In this document: positions 6,194-11,642 of the stretch, one piece after another
Layout of the letters: each line of letters starts with the position of its first letter
How positions within the stretch are numbered: position 1 is the stretch's first letter
From: Bacteroidales bacterium UBA5621
GTDB lineage: Bacteria > Bacteroidota > Bacteroidia > Bacteroidales > VadinHA17
DNA length: 11,642 nt
Direction: 5' to 3'
Assembly (NCBI GenBank): GCA_002424525.1
Contig: DIKJ01000010.1
Span: 1-11,642, forward strand
Made by a program: the position numbers and the translations under genes
Notes under the pieces: generated by a model
The model's input: the letters and a program-made list of their open reading frames with translations, nothing else
Database searches by the model: none
What the model was told of the DNA's origin: nothing

Positions 6194-7498
6194 ATGAATG
6201 CAGCCAAGGTTAAAGAACGACTGATTGCGCCGGGCAATCTTATTCCTTTTATTCTCATTACTTCCCTCTTTCTTCTGTGGGGACTTGCCAACAACATGAC
6301 GGATACCCTGCTGGCTGCCTTCAAGAGGATCATGAGCATGACCGATGCCAGAACTTCTCTTATTCAGATATCCTGCTACGGCCTGGGCTACTTCATTTTT
6401 GCTTTGCCTGCCGCAATCTACATAAAGAGATTCTCCTACAAGTCGGGAGTATTACTGGGACTGGGCCTGTATGTCATAGGTTGTCTAATGTTCTTTCCTG
6501 CGAAAATGACAGGTAATTATTTTCATTTTCTTGGGGCGCTCTGGATACTGTTCGGAGGTCTCTCGATACTCGAGACTGCCGCCAATCCCTACATCATAGC
6601 TATGGGCGATGAGCATACCGGGACAAGGCGCCTCAATCTGGCCCAGTCGTTCAACCCGCTCGGTTCGATAATGGGAGTGGTGATAAGCCAGATCTTCATA
6701 CTGTCGGAACTAAACACCGCTTCAGCGGCTGAAAGGTCAGCCATGGCCTCTGCTGATCTGCAGACAATTCAGACAGGTGAACTCAATGCTGTGACGATGA
6801 CCTACGTATCGATAGGATTCCTTCTTCTGATCCTGTGGATGGTAATCTATTTTGTCAGAATGCCCCGGGCTTCCGATGCCGGGACAGCTGTAAACCTGGG
6901 CCCTACCCTGAAAAGGCTTCTAAAGAACAGGAATTATGTTCTCGGCGTGATCGCGCAGTTCTTTTATGTTGGTGCCCAGATTGGGGTCTGGTCCTTTACG
7001 ATACGTTACGCTATGAGCAACCTCAATCTTGAAAAGATCGTACTTCCGGTTGGTAAGACCCCTGAACAGGTTGCAGCTTCGTATTATATAGCTGCCCTGA
7101 TTCTGTTTGCTTCTTCGAGGTTTATTTTCACCTACCTTATGAAATTCTTCAAACCCTCGTCGTTGCTCACGTTTGCAGCAATGATGGCCATAATAAGTTC
7201 CCTTATCGTGATCCTTGGAAGCGGCATGACAGGTGTTATCGCCCTTGTATCCATCTCCGGGTTTATGTCCCTCATGTTCCCGACAATATTCGGCCAGGCT
7301 GTCATTGGTCTGGGTGACGATACCAAGATCGCCGGTTCAGGCCTGATAATGGCTATTCTCGGAGGAGCTGTCGTTACCTTTTTTCAGGGTAAAGTCTCTG
7401 ACCTGACAGGTAACATAAACTATTCCTATATTGTTCCGCTAATCTGTTTTGGGGTTATAATATATTACGCACTGGCCAGCAGAAAAATTGTGGAATGA
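6194..7498 (+). CDS. fucP: MFS sugar:proton symporter of the L-fucose permease (FucP) family
   Basis: This inner-membrane protein has 434 residues, close to the 438 of E. coli FucP, with about 12 hydrophobic segments. Family landmarks are in place: FLLWGLANNMTD with Asp37 and LETAANPY with Glu127. By position these correspond to the proton-coupling Asp46 and sugar-site Glu135 of E. coli FucP. The stretches FSYKSGVLLGLGLYVIG and RRLNLAQSFNPLGS are also typical. The family imports L-fucose and, among Bacteroidota paralogues, other monosaccharides by proton symport. No fucose isomerase, kinase or aldolase is in this window, so the symbol marks the family and the substrate is unproven. Placed after a secreted lyase, it would plausibly import a released sugar. 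Its 3' end converges on the dehydrogenase gene, with 25 bp between them. Confidence 0.9.
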   Translation: MNAAKVKERLIAPGNLIPFILITSLFLLWGLANNMTDTLLAAFKRIMSMTDARTSLIQISCYGLGYFIFALPAAIYIKRFSYKSGVLLGLGLYVIGCLMFFPAKMTGNYFHFLGALWILFGGLSILETAANPYIIAMGDEHTGTRRLNLAQSFNPLGSIMGVVISQIFILSELNTASAAERSAMASADLQTIQTGELNAVTMTYVSIGFLLLILWMVIYFVRMPRASDAGTAVNLGPTLKRLLKNRNYVLGVIAQFFYVGAQIGVWSFTIRYAMSNLNLEKIVLPVGKTPEQVAASYYIAALILFASSRFIFTYLMKFFKPSSLLTFAAMMAIISSLIVILGSGMTGVIALVSISGFMSLMFPTIFGQAVIGLGDDTKIAGSGLIMAILGGAVVTFFQGKVSDLTGNINYSYIVPLICFGVIIYYALASRKIVE

Positions 7499-7506
7499 CC
7501 AAAGCA

Positions 7507-7524
7507 ACAGGATCAGGGTCCTGT
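7507..7524. terminator. Weak hairpin between convergent genes
   Basis: ACAGGA (7507-7512) pairs with TCCTGT (7519-7524) around a six-base loop, between the permease stop and the end of the dehydrogenase gene, overlapping the last base of its stop codon. It may act as a bidirectional terminator, but no good T-run follows on either strand. Confidence 0.25.
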
Positions 7525-8303
7525 CAGAGCTTATGAATGTTAAGTCCTCCGCTGATTTCGAAAATCATACCGGTTGAGAAATCCCAGTCGCCACGTGCAA
7601 TGGAGGCTACAGCCTTTCCTATATCTTCAGGATAACCCCATCTCTTCTGGGGGACGAAACCTTTATCGATCAGCTCGTCATATTTATCCTTAACCCTGGC
7701 GGTCATGTTGGTCTCAATAATTCCGGGACGGATCTCGCAAACGAGGATCCCTTCCTTCGAAAACCTGTCGGCAAAGAGGGTCGATGCCATGCTTAGCCCT
7801 GCTTTTGAGATGCAGTATTCGGCCCTGTTTGTGGAGGAAAGAACCGCTGAAACAGATGTAATAAAAACTATAACCGGTTTATAGTCGGCTATCTGCTCTT
7901 TCATCCAGACCATCTCCCTGGCAATTTTCTGGGAGAAGAAAACGGGACCCTTCAGGTTGATATTCATAACCCTGTCGTAACTCTCCTCGCTCATATCAGC
8001 CAGATCATTCCTGTTGAGTGGCGCGACACCCGCATTATTGACCAGAAAATCGATCCTGCCGTACCTGTCAATGATATTCATAACAGCCTCGTTATGGCAC
8101 GAGGTGCATGAGATGTCCAGTCCGATGGGGAAAAAGGCTCCGCCGTTTTTCTCAACAGCCGGAGCAAGGATTTCCATTCCTTCACTATCAACAGAACGCG
8201 CTATCGCTGCAATATCGTACCCTTCGGCTGCCAGCGCTATTGCCACAGATCTCCCTATCCCTCTGCTGGCGCCTGTAATAACAGCCACAGGTTTACTATT
8301 CAT
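7524..8303 (-). CDS. Short-chain dehydrogenase/reductase (3-ketoacyl-ACP-reductase-like)
   Basis: This classical SDR has 259 residues. It shows the cofactor motif TGASRGIG (10-17), NNAG (89-92), the helix-4 Asn in NINLKG (116), catalytic Ser150 in FITSVSA, and Tyr163/Lys167 in YCISK. The C-terminus WDFSTGMIFEISGGLNI closes the fold. The enzyme should use NAD(P)H to interconvert an alcohol and a ketone in the cytoplasm. The sequence resembles proteins automatically named 3-ketoacyl-ACP reductase, but its place behind two flavoprotein genes, with no fatty-acid genes, argues for a catabolic hydroxy/keto substrate. CTSCH at 66-70 is a chance CXXCH, since the protein is not exported. The ATG at 8303 lies at the edge of a small dyad, and a promoter with an inverted repeat is upstream, so it may be expressed independently of the flavoproteins. 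Confidence 0.92.
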   Translation of the reverse strand: MNSKPVAVITGASRGIGRSVAIALAAEGYDIAAIARSVDSEGMEILAPAVEKNGGAFFPIGLDISCTSCHNEAVMNIIDRYGRIDFLVNNAGVAPLNRNDLADMSEESYDRVMNINLKGPVFFSQKIAREMVWMKEQIADYKPVIVFITSVSAVLSSTNRAEYCISKAGLSMASTLFADRFSKEGILVCEIRPGIIETNMTARVKDKYDELIDKGFVPQKRWGYPEDIGKAVASIARGDWDFSTGMIFEISGGLNIHKL

Positions 8304-8316
8304 ACTGAAACAGTAT
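8302..8316. promoter_or_regulatory. Small hairpin overlapping the dehydrogenase start codon
   Basis: ATACTG-AAA-CAGTAT is a perfect 6-bp inverted repeat with a 3-base loop; its left arm includes two bases of the start codon (8301-8303). In the mRNA the AUG would sit at the base of a short hairpin, in a leader with no Shine-Dalgarno sequence. It may affect translation initiation or be part of an operator; it could also be chance. Confidence 0.35.
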
Positions 8317-8330
8317 TATTCAGGTTTTAG

Positions 8331-8374
8331 GGCAAATTCGGGGCTAAAGTTAGTAATTTGCCTGATATTGGCAA
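8331..8374 (-). promoter_or_regulatory. Candidate dehydrogenase promoter with an operator-like dyad around the -7 element
   Basis: On the minus strand TTG (8374-8372) is followed after exactly 19 nt by TAACTTTA (8352-8345), seven of eight matches to TAnnTTTG at the expected Bacteroidota spacing. The -7 element is enclosed by a perfect inverted repeat, GGCAAATT (8331-8338) and AATTTGCC (8355-8362), with a 16-bp centre that itself contains CTAA-AG-TTAG. A regulator bound to both arms would cover the -7 element and the start point. Alternatively the dyad is a hairpin at the end of the FAD gene transcript, but no T-run follows. Confidence 0.5.
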
Positions 8375-8376
8375 GA

Positions 8377-10362
8377 TCAGAAGTAATTATCTTCGCGATA
8401 CTCCTTCCAGACCTTCTCGAACCATAGGTCCTGAGGGGGTATTTCCCGGACTTCTTCAAGTCTTGTTGTCACCTTTCCATCCGTGAAACTTACTACCATA
8501 ATATCCTTTTCGGCCGGGATATCATACCTGCATAACTCCGGAACTGATCCGGCCGGATCACTTACAGGATTATCGTGATCTGTCCCTTCTGTTATAATAT
8601 ATGATCCCCTGCTTCTTCCTCCCCTCTCAATATAAGCATTAATTGCCTCAAGGTAAATCAGATGTGTAAGGCAATGCTCTGCTGCTGTATAGCAGGAGAC
8701 CAGTTCGCTGACTGATGATGCTCCTGTTTCAGACAATATCCCGGCATTCAGGTCTGCGGCTTCGCGGAGAGCTTCCAAGATCTGTTGTCGTCTGCGGAGT
8801 ATTCCGCCGCTGGCAGACATCCTTTTTCGGATGGTTTCCATCAGGAGGCTGGTTCTGTTACTTTTCCCTGAAGAGAGCCAGCAATCAGCCATTCCAAGCT
8901 TATGGCTGATCCGGCTCCGAGCCTCAGCCAGAAATTCCTCCTTTGGTGGTGCAGACTGATTATATTTCTTTACGATGTATTGAGCGGCCCTGTAGCTGCC
9001 TGCCTGTCCCGAGTTCAAAGCTGAGCCTCCGGGTCTGTATACTCCATGTGATCCGTTAACCTCACCCACCGGGAAGAGATGCCTGAGATCCGATTCCCAC
9101 CAGATGTTTCCTTTCAGACCGCCGTTGTTGTGCTGGGCGCAGACTGCTATCTCCAGGGGTTCCGAAAAAAGATCGATACCATGTTCTTTATACAGGGTCA
9201 CCGCAGGAGAATTCATTGCTGATAATCTTTCGGCAGGTCTTTCCCTCAGAGCTCCTGACCGGGCAAGGTAGTCTGTTACTGCAGGGTCGAGACTGCCGTT
9301 CAGGAATTTGTCATCACTCCCCCATGAAGGATTCCGTCTGTAATCAATCCAGACCCTCCGGCCTCTTTCTTCCCTTTCCCTGAAAACCAACAGGTCGATA
9401 AGCGATGAACCGAACCCCTCGAGCTTGCGGGAATCAAAAGGCCACTGATAGCCTTTCAGGAAGATCGCCCTGGTGAGAGAGGTATAATCAGGGTAAACAT
9501 CGTTGAGGAATTCCTTTTCGTCAGAGCCGTCTTCTCTGGTTGAATAATACCTTGGTATCACCTGCTGGTAGCTTCCGGAGAGGTTCCACCTGAATTTAAG
9601 GGAGGCTATGCCGAACTGTGACTCTGTGAGGTTCTGCCCGGAAGCTCCGGCATCAAACGCGATGCCGGACGAACCACTTTGCGATAAAGGATAGACACTT
9701 GTTTCGTAGATCCCTCCCGGCCCCCCTGTTCCCATTACAGTATTAACCGAATTAAAAAGAACAAAGGCTTCAGAGGGAATAGTCTTTCCGGTATTGATGG
9801 CCAGTGCGCCTGTTACTCTCGTTCTGTCACTGTCTGTCAGCAGGGCAATGATATGATGTTTATCCAGTATTCTTATCCTGCTCTTCTTTACTTCCCCTGC
9901 AAGCGCTTCGAACATCATCCTGGAGGTATACGGTCCGGCTGATGTTGCCCTTGAGCGGGGGTCGTGGTCGGTCTTATATCCTGCCCATGCTCCATATCTG
10001 TCGTGCGGGAACGGAACCCCCAGCCTGACCAGGTTCATGAAGGCCTGTACAGAGCCCTGGGCTTCACAGAGTGCAATGTCACCGTGCATGCACCTTCCGT
10101 TGAAGAGATCCCGGGCCATCTCCCGGACTGAGTCGGGCTGATCGCCTGAGAGGGAAAGTTTGTAGTAGGTCTGTTTGTCGGAACCGGCGTTATTTGATGT
10201 ACCTCCTCCCCATTGCGAAGTGGCAATAAGAATATCCTCCTGACCCATGGAATGCAGAGTGACAGCAGCGTTGAGAGAGGCGGCGCCACTGCCAATAATC
10301 AGTGTGTTAAGGTTATAATATTCAATAGAATAACCATCAATGATTACTTTTTCATTTCCCAT
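8377..10362 (-). CDS. FAD-dependent oxidoreductase of the fumarate reductase/succinate dehydrogenase/L-aspartate oxidase type
   Basis: The protein has 661 residues from the ATG at 10362; an in-frame TTG at 10368 is less likely. The N-terminal dinucleotide fold reads LIIGSGAASLNAA (about 21-33), followed by GGGTSNNAGSDKQ, where the family binds FAD. GTGGPGGIYE and the later LFPVGEVNGSHGVYRPGGSALNSG (His439, Arg443) match the FrdA pattern of HGANRLGSNSL. After these come the helical domain and the EAINAYIERGGRSRGSYI end, so the full flavoprotein architecture is present. The family oxidises or reduces C-C bonds next to carboxylates. However, the usual HPTG substrate-site segment seems to be replaced by ESQFGIAS (from 247), so fumarate/succinate is unlikely. 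There is no signal peptide and no Fe-S cluster motif. Its ATG overlaps the end of the upstream flavoprotein gene by 11 nt, implying translational coupling and a joint reaction or electron transfer. Confidence 0.9.
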   Translation of the reverse strand: MGNEKVIIDGYSIEYYNLNTLIIGSGAASLNAAVTLHSMGQEDILIATSQWGGGTSNNAGSDKQTYYKLSLSGDQPDSVREMARDLFNGRCMHGDIALCEAQGSVQAFMNLVRLGVPFPHDRYGAWAGYKTDHDPRSRATSAGPYTSRMMFEALAGEVKKSRIRILDKHHIIALLTDSDRTRVTGALAINTGKTIPSEAFVLFNSVNTVMGTGGPGGIYETSVYPLSQSGSSGIAFDAGASGQNLTESQFGIASLKFRWNLSGSYQQVIPRYYSTREDGSDEKEFLNDVYPDYTSLTRAIFLKGYQWPFDSRKLEGFGSSLIDLLVFREREERGRRVWIDYRRNPSWGSDDKFLNGSLDPAVTDYLARSGALRERPAERLSAMNSPAVTLYKEHGIDLFSEPLEIAVCAQHNNGGLKGNIWWESDLRHLFPVGEVNGSHGVYRPGGSALNSGQAGSYRAAQYIVKKYNQSAPPKEEFLAEARSRISHKLGMADCWLSSGKSNRTSLLMETIRKRMSASGGILRRRQQILEALREAADLNAGILSETGASSVSELVSCYTAAEHCLTHLIYLEAINAYIERGGRSRGSYIITEGTDHDNPVSDPAGSVPELCRYDIPAEKDIMVVSFTDGKVTTRLEEVREIPPQDLWFEKVWKEYREDNYF

Positions 10363-11642
10363 CAGCAATCAGTTTCTTCAGTTCTGCACCATAAATTGAA
10401 CGGTCGCGTATTACACAACCGCCGGGACGCATATTCCTGATCAGTCGTGTACAACCCGAACAGGCGATACAGACTTTAGCAGGATCAGTTCTGCCTGTTT
10501 TGATCAGATCAGCGGTCATTGAAGGGTAAGCGAATGAATTCCTTCCGAATCCGATAAGGGCGGCACTGCCATTTTTAATAACAGCTGCTCCGACATTCGG
10601 CGCATAATGCCTCAGATATGACCAGGCTGATCCTGTGAAATATATATCAGGGAATCGCTTCTGAAACAGGGCAGTATTATTTATCATATTCATTACACCT
10701 GCCACCGGATGCTCATCGGGGACCGGCTGACCGGGGAGCGGGGTGTCGAATGGCCGTGTAACGTAAGCATTGTAGTACGGGCTTCCCATACTGATGTTGA
10801 TCAGATGCACTCCCCGCGAGCCTAACTCATCCACAAGCATGACTGGCTCTGAAAAATCGGGATTGCCTTTATCATCAACTCCAAAGCCTCCGGGGTACAG
10901 ATCTGAAATATTCAGTCGTGTTGTCATTACAGATCCTGAAGCCTCGTCCTTCATTCTGTCGAATGTCCCGAGAAAGAACCGGAACCTCTTTTCAGGTTCT
11001 TCACCACCGTAGATGCTGTTGATCCTGCCTTTTGCGGCAAGGAGATCGATCATCAGGTAACCATGGCATGCCTTAAGGTCAATTGCGTCAAACCCTGAGC
11101 GGGCGGCAAGTTTCGATGTCACAACATACTGATCCCGGATCCTTTTAAGATCGTCGTCGGTCAGAATGTATGGCTTATCCCTGTCAAGAACGGGATTCGG
11201 TGCAGCGGCAAGCGGTTCTGCTTTTCCCTCCGGCTTGCTGTACCGGCCTGAATGCGTAAGCTGAATTATCAGCAGAGGATCGAATCCGAGCCTGCCGGCG
11301 GTTTTTCTAATATCATCATTCAGGCGGGCGAAATGATCCGCATTGTTTTTGTTTAACCAGAGCTGATGTGGATTTGAACGTCCTTCGCGGCATACAGAGA
11401 CTGCCTCGAACCAGATGATCCCGCTTCCGCCTTCAGCAAAACGAAGGTAGCGCCTTTTTGTCAGGTCAGAGGGAGAGCCCATGCCGTCTGAATCGTAGCC
11501 CTCCATAGGCTGAACGACCATACGGTTATTTGTTTTCAGACCATCGAAAGTGAGGGGCTGCAGGAGTGGCGATATATCATCCGAAAAGGGAAGATCAAAA
11601 CCCAGTTCCCTGGCTTTCAGTATCAGTTCCCTGCTGTTCTTA
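10352..11642 (-). CDS. Old yellow enzyme/2,4-dienoyl-CoA reductase-like NADH:flavin oxidoreductase with Fe-S cysteines, start outside the window
   Basis: The frame stays open to the right edge. Upstream of the Met at 11521 it encodes ARELGFDLPFSDDISPL and LTFDGLKTNNR, the normal beginning of the barrel, so the gene is cut by the window and that Met is internal. The TIM-barrel landmarks are MVVQPMEG, QLTHSGR (flavin/substrate site), LKACHGYLMIDLLAA and the YGGEEPEKRFRF loop. The C-terminal segment GFGRNSFAYP is followed by four cysteines, CIACSGC and GGC, spaced CX2CX2CX11C, which probably bind a 4Fe-4S cluster as in 2,4-dienoyl-CoA reductase (CX2CX3CX11C). The FAD/NAD(P) domains of that enzyme are absent; a separate FAD protein is encoded next, overlapping by 11 nt. 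The reaction is probably reduction (or oxidation) of an activated C=C bond on an unknown small molecule. Confidence 0.92.
   Translation of the reverse strand, partial: KNSRELILKARELGFDLPFSDDISPLLQPLTFDGLKTNNRMVVQPMEGYDSDGMGSPSDLTKRRYLRFAEGGSGIIWFEAVSVCREGRSNPHQLWLNKNNADHFARLNDDIRKTAGRLGFDPLLIIQLTHSGRYSKPEGKAEPLAAAPNPVLDRDKPYILTDDDLKRIRDQYVVTSKLAARSGFDAIDLKACHGYLMIDLLAAKGRINSIYGGEEPEKRFRFFLGTFDRMKDEASGSVMTTRLNISDLYPGGFGVDDKGNPDFSEPVMLVDELGSRGVHLINISMGSPYYNAYVTRPFDTPLPGQPVPDEHPVAGVMNMINNTALFQKRFPDIYFTGSAWSYLRHYAPNVGAAVIKNGSAALIGFGRNSFAYPSMTADLIKTGRTDPAKVCIACSGCTRLIRNMRPGGCVIRDRSIYGAELKKLIADGK

Noticed and set aside
5242..7498. A complete polysaccharide utilisation locus
   Set aside because: No SusC/SusD pair, sulfatase, or hybrid two-component regulator is in the window; only a lyase and a permease are present.
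8094..8108. CXXCH (CTSCH) in the dehydrogenase as a heme c site
   Set aside because: The protein is a cytoplasmic SDR with no signal peptide; c-type heme is attached outside the cytoplasm. Chance motif.
8014..8427. Plus-strand ORF of 137 codons
   Set aside because: Antisense to the SDR cofactor domain and the FAD gene end; it would read through the promoter dyad.

Overview
The window looks like a chromosome segment from a member of the Bacteroidota, most likely a Bacteroidales/Marinilabiliales-type environmental or gut anaerobe. This is inferred from the protein families (a lipoprotein-like serpin, a heparinase II/III-type lyase, a FucP-type sugar permease and an old-yellow-enzyme/FrdA-like pair), from near absence of strong Shine-Dalgarno sites, from candidate promoters of the Bacteroidota type (TTG, about 19-20 nt, TAnnTTTG), and from intergenic DNA filled with short degenerate repeats. 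No tRNA, rRNA, insertion sequence or CRISPR array was seen.

Left part (1-2700). A possible gene start runs off the left edge on the minus strand. It is separated from a minus-strand serpin by a 161-bp tract made of 23 in-phase heptamers (74-234) that ends on the base before the serpin stop codon. Divergent from the serpin, and probably cotranscribed, are a 60-codon membrane peptide that looks like the first part of a longer membrane protein and an exported protein with a class I methyltransferase domain plus a C-terminal beta-rich domain.

Middle part (2685-7498). About 590 bp without an intact gene hold a broken gene start (M28 peptidase-like) and two islands of short palindromes and heptamers. 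Next come a secreted heparinase II/III-family polysaccharide lyase, an AT-rich cytoplasmic methyltransferase 7 bp behind it, and a 12-helix FucP-type permease. Lyase and permease together suggest uptake of sugars released from an acidic or fucose-bearing glycan, but the substrate is not visible in the sequence.

Right part (7524-11642, all minus strand). An old-yellow-enzyme family Fe-S flavoprotein (its start lies outside the window) overlaps by 11 nt an FrdA/AspO-type FAD protein. A short-chain dehydrogenase follows behind its own candidate promoter, whose -7 element sits inside an 8-bp inverted repeat. The three genes look like a redox cassette acting on a small organic substrate, possibly a sugar-acid derivative. 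The FAD protein keeps the FAD-binding framework of fumarate reductases but lacks the usual HPTG substrate-site motif, so its substrate is probably different. This cassette, the heptamer tract and the dyad-flanked promoter are the parts most worth following up.
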